A DNA stretch of 43,467 nucleotides from CAYLNH01 sp964384625 (GTDB lineage Bacteria > Verrucomicrobiota > Lentisphaeria > JABSQK01): NCBI GenBank assembly GCA_964384625.1, contig CAYLNH010000025.1, positions 1-43,467 on the forward strand, written 5' to 3'. Positions 28,963-37,048 of the stretch are shown piece by piece. The notes below the pieces were generated by a model. The model was not told where the DNA came from. It saw only the letters and a list, made by a program, of their open reading frames with translations, and searched no databases. How positions within the stretch are numbered: the stretch's first letter is position 1; each line of letters opens with the position of its first letter. A program made the translations under genes and the position numbers.

Positions 28963-28970
28963 CAACACTC

Positions 28971-29302
28971 CGCGGCGCAGCCGCACACGGAGCGCGGAGT
29001 TGTACTCCGCCCAAACGCGGCGCAGCCGCACACGGAGCGCGGAGTTGTACTCCGCCCAAACGCGGCACAGCCGCACACGGAGCGNNNNNNNNNNNNNNNN
29101 NNNNNNNNNNNNNNNNNNNNNNNNNNNNNNNNNNNNNNNNNNNNNNNNNNNNNNNNNNNNNNNNNNNNNNNNNNNNNNNNNNNNACGGAGCGCGGAGTTG
29201 TACTCCGCCCAAACGCGGCACAGCCGCACACGGAGCGCGGAGTTGTACTCCGCCTAAACGCGGCGCAGCCGCACACGGAGCGCGGAGTTGCACTCCGCCC
29301 AA
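28971..29302 (+). repeat. 45-bp REP-type tandem array next to a RAYT transposase
   Basis: Units recur every 45 bp (reference points 28984, 29029, 29074 before the gap; 29182, 29227, 29272 after it). Each has the stem gcggagt/actccgc around a three-base loop, preceded by gcagccgcacacggagc. The offset across the 100-base N run (108) is not a multiple of 45, so the true copy number is unknown. The last copy, with gcggagttgcactccgc, is the one nearest the transposase and matches its inverted partner at 30007-30053 best. Confidence 0.92.
29085..29184. other. Assembly gap (100 N) inside the repeat array
   Basis: Exactly 100 unknown bases; a conventional scaffold gap. The assembly broke within the tandem repeat. 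Confidence 0.99.
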
Positions 29303-29319
29303 ATCCGAAGGGTCAGAGG

Positions 29320-30009
29320 ATGGATGACGTAAGAAAAGAAGGCAACTGGCCGGACGACCGCTTCCGCTGGCATAGCCGGGGATACCTGCCGCACTGTGAC
29401 GTCGTGGAGGGGGTTCAGTCGATCACGTTTCGGCTTGCCGACGCGATTCCGGCGGAAGCGTTGCGCAGGATGAAGCAGCAGTATGGAGTGATGGGGGCGG
29501 GTACTCCTCTGAATGCACTTCCGGAGCCAGCGCGGACAGTTGAGGCCCGAAAGCGCACACAGCTTAGGAGGTCTTTGGAGAAATTCTCTGACGCCGGTCA
29601 TGGCAGCTGTATCCTGGAGCGTCCGGAATGCGCATTTGTGGTTGAACAGAGCCTGCTCCACTTCGATGACGAGCGGTACCGTTTGCTGGCATGGTCGGTC
29701 ATGCCCACCCACGTTCACGTCCTCATCGAGGTGATTGGCCGCACTCCCGTGGGCAAAATAGTCCAGTCCTGGAAACGGCACACTGCTCGCGAGATCAAGG
29801 GAGTGCTTGCGCCGTCACCAGCGATGTTGGAGCCGTATGCAGAGGGCAAGCCTGTGTGGCAGCCAGACTACCGGGATCGCTTTGTTCGCGACCGGGAACA
29901 CCTTGCCAAGGTGGTCGAATACATCGAAAACAACCCGGTGAAGGCGGGGCTGGTCTGCAGTGCGTCCGATTGGCGCTTTGGTAGTTCCTGGTGGCGTAGC
30001 CAGGAGTAG
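29320..30009 (+). CDS. REP-associated tyrosine transposase (RAYT, Y1/HUH)
   Basis: 229 aa single-strand DNA transposase of the IS200/IS605-like Y1 superfamily, in the branch that works on REP hairpins. The HUH motif is His131-Val-His133 in VMPTHVHVLIEV. The candidate nucleophile is Tyr184 in VWQPDYRDRFVRD, 51 residues after the HUH motif; Tyr201 in VEYIENNPVKAGLV is the other choice. The C-terminal YIENNPVKAGLV is a hallmark of RAYTs. It is flanked on the left by a tandem array of REP units and on the right by one REP copy in inverted orientation, the arrangement described as a REPtron. Such genes are usually single-copy and vertically kept rather than mobile. The gene looks intact. A weak GAAGGG lies upstream of the ATG. 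Confidence 0.9.
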   Translation: MDDVRKEGNWPDDRFRWHSRGYLPHCDVVEGVQSITFRLADAIPAEALRRMKQQYGVMGAGTPLNALPEPARTVEARKRTQLRRSLEKFSDAGHGSCILERPECAFVVEQSLLHFDDERYRLLAWSVMPTHVHVLIEVIGRTPVGKIVQSWKRHTAREIKGVLAPSPAMLEPYAEGKPVWQPDYRDRFVRDREHLAKVVEYIENNPVKAGLVCSASDWRFGSSWWRSQE

Positions 30010-30053
30010 GAGCGGAGTGCAACTCCGCGCTCCGTGTTCGCCTGCGGCGAGGA
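30007..30053 (-). repeat. Inverted REP copy on the right side of the RAYT gene
   Basis: Its reverse complement reads cgaacacggagcgcggagttgcactccgc in two adjoining parts, matching the array unit at 29270-29300. The stem is gcggagt/actccgc (30012-30018 with 30022-30028). It begins at the TAG stop of the transposase gene. Confidence 0.88.
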
Positions 30054-30138
30054 GGTTTCGAAATTGATCGCAAGTTGCGGTGCAAGCCCGGTGCTTCAGA
30101 GCGCAGCCTATTCTCGTGTTTTCATCGCAGGAGATGAA

Positions 30139-30741
30139 ATGACGATTCTGGCAGCAATCGTAGTTGGGTTGTGGCTGGTGGGCGTGTTGACCGGGCTGTG
30201 GTGAGCACTCGTGTTGTGGTCGCCGTGACTGTCGGGGCAGCTTTGGTGGCTGCTGATGTGCGGACCAAATCGGTAATTCCTCCGCTTCTGCCTTCTACAG
30301 GGATAGGCGTTGCCTGCACCTCGCTCGCAGTCAGAAGATGGTCGACCTGTTGGTTAAGCAGGGGGCGGAAATCGACTCGCGAAGTGATGTCGAGACCATC
30401 TAGTCAGGGCGGCGGAGGAAGGGCGAAGTGAGGTTGTTGCGGCCCTGTTGGGTCATGGGGCAGATGGTTCGGCGGTCAATGAGAAGGGGCGCTCTGCACT
30501 GCACGCCGCCGCCGCAACCGGCGAATTTCGATCGATGCAGGTGTTGATCGACCACGGGCTCTCCGTCAATGCACTGGACGCAACAGGGGAAACGCCACTG
30601 GATCTCCTGAAGAAGGGTAGCGAGGTGTTCCTGTCGGAGACTCAGAAGGAATGCATATCCCTGCTTGAGCAACATGGGGGCAGAAGCGGAGAAGAAATCC
30701 GCCAAGAGAGGTCCGACTCGTCCGCCCTGGAAACCCCGTGA
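30139..30741 (+). pseudogene. Decayed ankyrin-repeat gene with N-terminal membrane segment
   Basis: Three coding pieces follow one another in different frames. First, ATG at 30139 after AGGAG: MTILAAIVVGLWLVGVLTGLW, a 21-residue hydrophobic segment ending at TGA 30202-30204. Second, from about 30257 to 30402: CLHLARSQKMVDLLVKQGAE, a typical ankyrin repeat, ending at a TAG (30401-30403). Third, from about 30388 to the stop at 30741: HLVRAAEEGRSEVVAALLGH then GRSALHAAAATGEFRSMQVL and LDATGETPLDLLKKG, two to three more repeats. A single-base change near 30397-30402 would join pieces two and three (ETPLVRAAEEG). The gene was probably a small membrane-anchored ankyrin protein; a sequencing error at one of the shifts is possible. 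It ends 7 bases from the convergent kinase gene. Confidence 0.65.
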
Positions 30742-30748
30742 ACTTGCT

Positions 30749-32023
30749 CTACTCCGCTGCAGGGAGACTCACCGTAAACGTCGATCCCTCGTTCTCGACG
30801 CTTTCCAGAGAGATGGTACCGCCGAAGCGCTCGATCATCTCCTTGGCGCCGGCGAGGCCGACACCGGAACCTTTGATTTCGCTCCGGCGTGCGTTGCTGG
30901 CGCGGTAGAAGTCGGTGAACAGATTCGGGATGTCGTCTGCCGGAATGCCGATGCCCGAATCCTTGACTTCGAGTGTGACACGGTCGTCATGTTTTTTCAC
31001 GAAGACGGAAACGGTTCCTTCGTTGGTGTATTTCACGGCGTTGCCGACCAGATTCGAGACGACGAGCTTCACGCCGGTTTCGTCGAAACGCACCCGGCAC
31101 TCTTCGGCCGGGAGCCGGGTTTCCCAGCCAATCCCCTTGTGCTGTGCCTGTTCCTCGTAGACCATGCATTGTTCATGCACCGGCGTGCGCAGGTCGATCA
31201 CCGCGACTTTACCCAACGGCGCGCCGTCGCGTACGCGGGAGAACTGCAGGACGTCGCCGATCATGTCAAGTAGTGTATCCAGTTTCTCCCCGACCTTTGT
31301 CGACAGGCTGCAGACGGCTTCATTTCCCGGGTTGATGAAGGCCTCGGCGTCGACCGCCATCTTGGCTGTTGCCACCGGCGACTTCAGTTCGTGCACCATG
31401 ATGCGCATGAACTTGGCCTCTTCCTTCTTCAGGTACTTCAGTGTGGCTAATTCATCGTACATCCTGGCGTGATAGAGCGAGTAGGCAACCAGTCGCGCGA
31501 TGCGCTGCAACGTTGTCAGGTCCTCCTCGCTGAACGTTTCGGCTCCTTGCTTGTTGATCACCTGCACGACGCCGAGCGTCTCGTCGCGGAAGACAGCCGG
31601 TGCGCACATGACATCGCGGGTGCGAAAGCCGCTGGCCTCATCCCAACTGCGGTCAAACCGGAGCGTAGGGTCAATGTGGGAGAGATCGCCGTAGGCGTCA
31701 TCAACCAGAAAGGCGCGCTGCGTCAAAGCGCAGTAGCCGGAGAGCGAGGTGTGCCGGATCGGGACCCGCACGATACGGGCAACATTGCCGATGGTCGCCA
31801 CCGATTCCAGTTCCTGGGTACTGCGCTCAACCAGATATGTGGTTGCGCGTTCGGCGTCCAGTGCCGTTCGTACAACTTCCGTGACGTGCTGTAAGGCATC
31901 CGGGACGTGAATGTCGCCGATCATCCCCTCGTACAGCGTCAGTATGCCGTCGTGGGCGCCGTCCTGCAGAAATGTCGCGTGTTCGTCAACCAGGTTTGCC
32001 GTCTGTGCGTCCCGAGTTCCCAT
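30749..32023 (-). CDS. Soluble GAF-domain sensor histidine kinase
   Basis: 424 aa, without membrane segments. An N-terminal GAF domain (residues about 40-185: ERATTYLVERSTQELESVAT, APAVFRDETLGVVQVINKQG) is joined by a short helix to a HisKA domain with the phosphorylated His211 in FMRIMVHELKSPVATAK, then an HATPase domain with N-box NLVGNAVKYTNEG, G1 box DSGIGIP and G2 box GSGVGLAGAKEMI. It should sense a cytoplasmic ligand or redox state through GAF and phosphorylate a response regulator that is not in this window. ATG at 32023; only a weak AGGT precedes it. It is the orphan type, convergent with the ankyrin remnant. Confidence 0.9.
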   Translation of the reverse strand: MGTRDAQTANLVDEHATFLQDGAHDGILTLYEGMIGDIHVPDALQHVTEVVRTALDAERATTYLVERSTQELESVATIGNVARIVRVPIRHTSLSGYCALTQRAFLVDDAYGDLSHIDPTLRFDRSWDEASGFRTRDVMCAPAVFRDETLGVVQVINKQGAETFSEEDLTTLQRIARLVAYSLYHARMYDELATLKYLKKEEAKFMRIMVHELKSPVATAKMAVDAEAFINPGNEAVCSLSTKVGEKLDTLLDMIGDVLQFSRVRDGAPLGKVAVIDLRTPVHEQCMVYEEQAQHKGIGWETRLPAEECRVRFDETGVKLVVSNLVGNAVKYTNEGTVSVFVKKHDDRVTLEVKDSGIGIPADDIPNLFTDFYRASNARRSEIKGSGVGLAGAKEMIERFGGTISLESVENEGSTFTVSLPAAE

Positions 32024-32113
32024 GTGTCTTTACCTATCTATCCGAGTTTGCGTAGACAAGCAAGCTACCACCGGAACCGGGGATATCCACTCCGTTTTCG
32101 GCCGACCTGGTGG

Positions 32114-35098
32114 TCAGCCGCCGAGCCGATGGTTCAGGCAAAGGGCGGCGTCCGCGGCGGCGATCTCGATCACCTCTGCTTTCAGGCCGATTTTCCAGCT
32201 CTCGTTGCCGAGCTCAATCGCGGCTGTGCGGTCGCCAGCCCGGTCGACTGCCGACTGCATGTTCCCGGCCGGAGCCACATGGACCAACCAGGCCTGGTGA
32301 CGCGTACTGCCGACGTCGAAGAGCAGTTCGGTCGTGACAATTGCCCCGGCAGGCTGGGTCGATTCAATCCGTCGCTGACACACGGCTTCTGTCGTCCAGA
32401 GCGGCGTGATCGACAGTTGGCATCGGTCGTACCAAATCGTGGCGCCGGATTCCGTCAGGTCCAGGTCTCCCGGCCGGACATGGAAGCGTGTTTCCTGCGG
32501 GATGTCGTTGTGACAGGTGTCAACAACCAGGAACAGCGTCGGCTGCAGACGGACAACACTGCGCCAGTGATGAATCGGTTCTGGGATCGTCACATGTACG
32601 CCGTGTGCGGCCCGGTGCATGTGCAGCGGCGAGTAGGTTGTCGCGTAGGTCCAGGGGCTGTCTCCGAAGCTCTGCACCCAGCCGCGGTTGAAGCGGAATC
32701 GGTGGTGCAGTGGTTTCCAGTCCTTCGGCTGCCAGCGACTGTGCCCGGCAGCGGAGTGCTTGGTATTGCCCGCTTGCAGGTGGCCCCAGGCACTGTCGCC
32801 GATCAACTGGGTGCCGAAGGCAAACAGCTGAATGCTGCCGTCGTCTTCGTGGTGGTGGCCCCAGGCGTTGCCGGTGCGCAGGGCCAGGAGAGTCTCGCCG
32901 GCTTCCTTGTCCTTGCCGCGGAAGAACACGCCGAGCCCCTGCAGGTGTTCATCGTGAAGGTCTGGTTCTGCCGGTTCAATCCCGATATCACGTGTGCCGC
33001 CCATTTCCCGGTAGAACCAGTACAGCTCTGCTGCCAACTGCGGTCGGTGGGGGGCAACGCCTTGCGCACAAACCCGGTAGAGGCGGTGGTACAGCTTCGG
33101 GTTCGCAAAGTGGTCGCCGATAGCAATGACGTGTCGGCGGTTCTCATAGAAGTCATTCGTCGGTGTGGCCTGATGGATGGCGCCCTCGATCAACTGCTGG
33201 AACGCCTCGGCCGCAAAGGCGTCGTGCTGGCCGGCGAGTTGGCGCACGCGATGCAGGGGGAGGACAGTGGACAGCACGTGCTGGAAGTACGTATGGCTCT
33301 CTTCCCAGACGCCGCTCTCGGGGTAGCGGTGGTAGTCGAGTTGTTTCTGCCACATGACGTCGAACTTTGTCAGCCACTCGCGCGCTGCCGGATGGTTGGC
33401 GAACACGTGACCGGCAGTGCCGTGGACGTTGATGATATCCGTGTAGAAGTTCTGGTTGGCCATGCCCTCGATGGTTGGCTCCATCGAATTGACACACTCC
33501 GGCGACAGCATCGAGATCTCACCCGGGTAGTAGGTGTCCGAATGGTACAGGTACGCAAGGAAGGCGAACCAACTGCGCCAGCGCTGAACCGTCTCAGTGT
33601 CGACGACGCCACGACTTCGAAGCTCTTCGGCATAGAACATGTATGGGGCGATGCGCCGGCCGGCAACGCAGTTGGAGTAGGACGCGCCGGCGCCGTGCCA
33701 GTAGCCGAATACGCGGGCCTGAAGGTACTCCTCGATCTTCTGCAGTTTGTGGCTGTCATCATCAAACTCGCAGTGGGCGAGTGGGTCAAACTCGTTTGGT
33801 TGCCAACGACCGGCCTCTTCCAGCGGCCACTCAAACGTTAGCCCCAACTGCTGCTGCAGCGGTAAGCAGCCGCACTGCACCTGGAGCCGCCGCAGCAGGC
33901 ATTGCTGCCGGGAGTACTGCTCGTGGTCCGGCTTCTCGTCGAAGTGGCCGAGACGGTCTGCCATCGGCGCCGCGTTGCGCTTTGGGGGACCCTCGGGCGC
34001 CCAGATGTCCGCGGTGGGACAGGCCATCAAACCGAAGCTGCGACAGCCCTTGCCGATCCAGCCTTCCAGATTGCAGTGGGCTTCGCACTGGGGCTTGCCG
34101 CGTGCCGGGATGCGGTCCGGCGAGGGCATGCTGTCGGCTTTACTCTCCGGTGGTGCCAGCCGTCGGGTCAGCGGGTCGCCGGCACGCCAGCGTCGCGTCC
34201 ACAGTTCCAGATGGTTGAGGCGGCCTCCGCGCCACCGCCCGCCGTCCATGGCGAAGAACCCAACGGTCTCATCGCCGGGAAGGGGCAGGCAATAACCATC
34301 GCAGTTCTCGGGCATCTGGGAGTACTGCGTCCAGCCGTACATCCGTTTGACGCGTTGGTCGAAATGGTACTGTAGGAATTGCGGCGTGTAACCGGCTGAC
34401 GGATCCAGCAACATCGCCTCTTTGGGCAGATCGTCGCTGGAGAAGTCCCAGACGATCTGGTCGGTTTCGTGCGCGCTGAACTCCTCGTCGATCCGAGCGA
34501 ACACCTGTTCGGCGTCCAGTGTGATCCGCATGCGGTAGCTGCTGCCGTCAACCAGGTGTGCCCGATATTCGTAGACACACCGAATGAGGCCCTCCTCGAT
34601 GAGGGTGCCCGTCCAGGAAAGGAGGTGCTGCCGGGTGTCGAGCAGTGTTCGTCCGCGCCAGTTGCCGTTCGCAATTCGTACGCCGACAATCGGACCGGGC
34701 TGCGTCGTGCTGTCAACTCCCGCAGGAGTGGGAGCGCGCCAGGAACCGTATGCCAGACGCAACGCAAGTTTGTCGTTACTGAGCACCGCGGTCTGTTTGT
34801 CCGTATTGAGGTGAACGGGGCTGAACACGGGCCGGTCTGTCGTTGGCGAAAGCTCGAGTTCCTGGTTGGCACCGAGAGCCAGGAGCACATGAACGGAGTT
34901 GTCAGCTGCAGATTGGACCGGAAAGGTCTGGCCAGTGTGCCTGTCAGTGAAGCAGCAGATGGCGTCAGCCGTGCCGGGCAGCGAAAAAGTGACGACCTGT
35001 CGGTGGTGTTCCAGGCCGCAGCACTCGCGAATCCGCACGCGGCCGTGGGCGTCTGCGTACAGCATGGGCGTTGGGGAGGCGTTTGTGAATGGATCCAT
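32114..35098 (-). CDS. Large heparinase II/III-like protein, putative polysaccharide lyase
   Basis: 994 aa, no signal peptide seen. The first third is beta-rich (CFTDRHTGQTFPVQSAADNS), the middle (residues about 430-700) is helical with aromatic repeats (YLYHSDTYYPGEISMLSPEC, NVHGTAGHVFANHPAAREWL, ESHTYFQHVLSTVLPLHRVR), like an alpha/alpha toroid, and the C-terminal third is a beta sandwich. Near residues 740-765 it has HHHEDDGSIQLFAFGTQLIG, the HxHxDxxS..l.a.G pattern of the heparinase II/III C-terminal domain found in uronic-acid polysaccharide lyases. Substrate unknown; the toroid plus sandwich fold supports lyase activity on an acidic glycan. The lack of an export signal is odd for such an enzyme. 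ATG at 35098, 11 bases after the stop of the pseudopilin gene and without a clear ribosome binding site, so translation is probably coupled. Third gene of the regulator operon. Confidence 0.72.
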   Translation of the reverse strand: MDPFTNASPTPMLYADAHGRVRIRECCGLEHHRQVVTFSLPGTADAICCFTDRHTGQTFPVQSAADNSVHVLLALGANQELELSPTTDRPVFSPVHLNTDKQTAVLSNDKLALRLAYGSWRAPTPAGVDSTTQPGPIVGVRIANGNWRGRTLLDTRQHLLSWTGTLIEEGLIRCVYEYRAHLVDGSSYRMRITLDAEQVFARIDEEFSAHETDQIVWDFSSDDLPKEAMLLDPSAGYTPQFLQYHFDQRVKRMYGWTQYSQMPENCDGYCLPLPGDETVGFFAMDGGRWRGGRLNHLELWTRRWRAGDPLTRRLAPPESKADSMPSPDRIPARGKPQCEAHCNLEGWIGKGCRSFGLMACPTADIWAPEGPPKRNAAPMADRLGHFDEKPDHEQYSRQQCLLRRLQVQCGCLPLQQQLGLTFEWPLEEAGRWQPNEFDPLAHCEFDDDSHKLQKIEEYLQARVFGYWHGAGASYSNCVAGRRIAPYMFYAEELRSRGVVDTETVQRWRSWFAFLAYLYHSDTYYPGEISMLSPECVNSMEPTIEGMANQNFYTDIINVHGTAGHVFANHPAAREWLTKFDVMWQKQLDYHRYPESGVWEESHTYFQHVLSTVLPLHRVRQLAGQHDAFAAEAFQQLIEGAIHQATPTNDFYENRRHVIAIGDHFANPKLYHRLYRVCAQGVAPHRPQLAAELYWFYREMGGTRDIGIEPAEPDLHDEHLQGLGVFFRGKDKEAGETLLALRTGNAWGHHHEDDGSIQLFAFGTQLIGDSAWGHLQAGNTKHSAAGHSRWQPKDWKPLHHRFRFNRGWVQSFGDSPWTYATTYSPLHMHRAAHGVHVTIPEPIHHWRSVVRLQPTLFLVVDTCHNDIPQETRFHVRPGDLDLTESGATIWYDRCQLSITPLWTTEAVCQRRIESTQPAGAIVTTELLFDVGSTRHQAWLVHVAPAGNMQSAVDRAGDRTAAIELGNESWKIGLKAEVIEIAAADAALCLNHRLGG

Positions 35099-35109
35099 GG
35101 TGTGGGTGT

Positions 35110-35775
35110 CTAGTTAAGGGGAGCTTGTACGGTGAATTTCTCGTCGACACCGTAGTTTGGCGGCGGACCGGAATACCACTGCACGTGGCCGTCGATAAAG
35201 GAGTAGTTGCGGCCCTGCATGTGTGCCGGCTGGTAGACGGAGTCCGCGTCAAACGCCAGGTGTCGGAAGTGCGCCGCTACAGCTTCTGTGTCGCACCAGT
35301 TCCACGTCCGCGTGCAATCGGCCAGGAAGGGGGTGTGCTCCGGCGCCGGGATGCGCGACAGCGATTCCCAGTGGACCTCCCGCGGCTTGCCGTTAATCGC
35401 TTTGGTGATCCCGTCTTTCGTGCAGAACGCATAGGTGACCCGATGGTTGCCGCCTTCAAACTTCGGACAGACCCAGATGCGATCCTCTTTGGCGCCGTAG
35501 GTCTGCTGGGCATACGGTTCGAACTCCCGCACCCAGTAGGCCGGAATCCACCAGGGCGAACTGAACCCGCCCGTGCTCGGCGGCATGAAATCCCGATTCT
35601 CGTCGTGGTACATGGCCAGGATCAAACCCAATTGCCGGAGTTGACCGGCGCAGGCCGCCGAGTGCGCCGACTCGCGCGCCCGCGTCAGTGCCGGTAACAG
35701 CATTGCCGCCAGAATCGCGATGATGCTTACCACAACGAGAAGCTCAATCAAGGTGAAACGTCGGGACGTCCGCAT
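35110..35775 (-). CDS. Prepilin-like protein (pseudopilin) in the regulator operon
   Basis: 221 aa. The ATG at 35775 has GGAGG six bases upstream and shares one base with the TGA of the regulator gene (TGATG); a GTG three bases earlier is the alternative. The N-terminus is SRRFTLIELLVVVSIIAILA, a type IV prepilin motif with Arg before Phe, and the C-terminus has SFIDGHVQWYSG, the DGH motif of the PVC pseudopilin family. The central part has paired cysteines (CAGQL, CPKF, FCTKDG, DCTRTWNWC). Coupling to a regulator and a lyase-like gene suggests that this copy serves the same polysaccharide system, for example as a surface or periplasmic anchor, but this is inference. It is unlike the orphan copy at 8911-9714 apart from the ends. 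Confidence 0.85.
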   Translation of the reverse strand: MRTSRRFTLIELLVVVSIIAILAAMLLPALTRARESAHSAACAGQLRQLGLILAMYHDENRDFMPPSTGGFSSPWWIPAYWVREFEPYAQQTYGAKEDRIWVCPKFEGGNHRVTYAFCTKDGITKAINGKPREVHWESLSRIPAPEHTPFLADCTRTWNWCDTEAVAAHFRHLAFDADSVYQPAHMQGRNYSFIDGHVQWYSGPPPNYGVDEKFTVQAPLN

Positions 35776-36941
35776 CACGTACCTCCGGGGATGATCAGTT
35801 TGGGTTTCACGGTATGACAGATCGGCGGCGGCGCATGGCCCAGAGCAATGCGTTCCTCAACCACCTCAACCAGTTCCCGGCCGATTGTCTCATTGCCTTT
35901 GTCAACGGTCACGACCGGCGCGGTGCATTCCCACTGAAGCAGCGGGCTGTCCTCCCAGTAGTTGTCGTAACCGGCCAGCAGGATGTCCTTGTTCGGCGCC
36001 TTCCCATGGCACTTCAACGCCCCGGCAAGCGGCGCCACGAAACCGTCGGACACCACCATGATCGCGTCAATATCGGTGTGACGCCGTAAGGGGTCGAGGA
36101 GATAGCCGGCGGTTAACCGCACGAAGTCATCGAATTCCGCTTGCGAGGCCGGATGCGCTGACGGCGGCGCCGCGGTTAACGCGTCGATCGGTTCGACGCC
36201 AAATTCGGCCAGGGCCCGCAGGTAGCCCGCATCCCGCGCTGCCAGCCAGGACGGGCGATCAGCGACCGTTGCACCGGCCGCATAGCGGAGGATGCGCCGG
36301 CGCCCGCGCTCCAGCAGCCACTTGGCTTCCAGATAGGCGCCTTGTTCGTGGTCCGAGATGACGCGGTCCAGATGGTCCGCGGCCAGACCGTCGCCATAGA
36401 TGCTGATCGGCACGCCCGCCGAACGGAAACTCTCAACAATGTCCATCGTTTCCGCATACAAGGACTGCGGATACGGTACGACAACCCCGCGGATGGCCCC
36501 GTTGACAAAGGCGCCGATGCCGTCCGCGGCCAGCCGGTCGGTCTGCAGCCCCAACGTGTGCAGGCGCCGTCGGTCCAGAGAGTCAAAGACGCCAATCGTG
36601 ATGTACTGCGAATAGCCGGTGGAATGATGGTTGGGGTCGACCAGAAATCGGTGGTTCTGGCCCAGAACCGCCACGGTGGCCGACAGGGCATGCCGCGCTT
36701 CCTGCGTGTCGCGCGCGGCGACAGTGCGTGTGCGGCCCTTCGGCGGCAGGACCAGTCCGGCGGCTTCGAGATTTTCCAGGGCCGTATGGACGGTGGTCCG
36801 GCTGACGTCCAGGCGTCCCGCCAGTTTGCGTTCCGATGGCAAGGCTGTGCCCGCGGGAAACTCACCCGCCTCGATCCATTGCCGCAGACTGGCCTCAGCC
36901 CGTTGCAGTGGCGATTTCAATTGGTCGGCGGTAAGATTCAT
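35775..36941 (-). CDS. GntR/LacI hybrid transcription regulator (AraR-like)
   Basis: 388 aa. The N-terminus is a GntR winged helix (residues about 10-75: PLQRAEASLRQWIEAGEFP, LPSERKLAGRLDVSRTTVHT, ENLEAAGLVLPPKGRTR) and the rest is a LacI-type periplasmic-binding-like sensor (VAVLGQNHRF, IRGVVVPYPQS, IDAIMVVSDGFVAPLAGALK, DILLAGYDNY). This combination is known from AraR of Bacillus and is very common in Lentisphaerota. It should bind a sugar or oligosaccharide and control the genes next to it. ATG at 36941. It leads an operon with a pseudopilin (one-base overlap) and a heparinase-like gene, and faces two secreted-protein genes across a 107-bp gap with possible operators. Confidence 0.9.
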   Translation of the reverse strand: MNLTADQLKSPLQRAEASLRQWIEAGEFPAGTALPSERKLAGRLDVSRTTVHTALENLEAAGLVLPPKGRTRTVAARDTQEARHALSATVAVLGQNHRFLVDPNHHSTGYSQYITIGVFDSLDRRRLHTLGLQTDRLAADGIGAFVNGAIRGVVVPYPQSLYAETMDIVESFRSAGVPISIYGDGLAADHLDRVISDHEQGAYLEAKWLLERGRRRILRYAAGATVADRPSWLAARDAGYLRALAEFGVEPIDALTAAPPSAHPASQAEFDDFVRLTAGYLLDPLRRHTDIDAIMVVSDGFVAPLAGALKCHGKAPNKDILLAGYDNYWEDSPLLQWECTAPVVTVDKGNETIGRELVEVVEERIALGHAPPPICHTVKPKLIIPGGT

Positions 36942-37048
36942 GATATGGAACTTCGCTTACTGACAGGACTCTAATGCCATATAGCGCCGAAGTCAAGACT
37001 AAATGGCTGAAAATGGCATATTAGCCTCAGAGACGCGAAGGACGGACG
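36942..37048. promoter_or_regulatory. Divergent promoter region with inverted atgccat/atggcat sites
   Basis: The gap between the regulator and the large secreted-protein gene holds atgccatat at 36974-36982 and atggcatat at 37013-37021, whose cores atgccat and atggcat are inverted copies 39 bp apart; a third related atatgg is at 36944-36949. These are candidate operators for the adjacent regulator, which could loop DNA between them. The gap is AT-richer than the flanks. Confidence 0.45.

Noticed and set aside
29085..29184. True sequence feature of unknown bases
   Set aside because: Exactly 100 N, with repeat phase broken across it: a scaffold gap.
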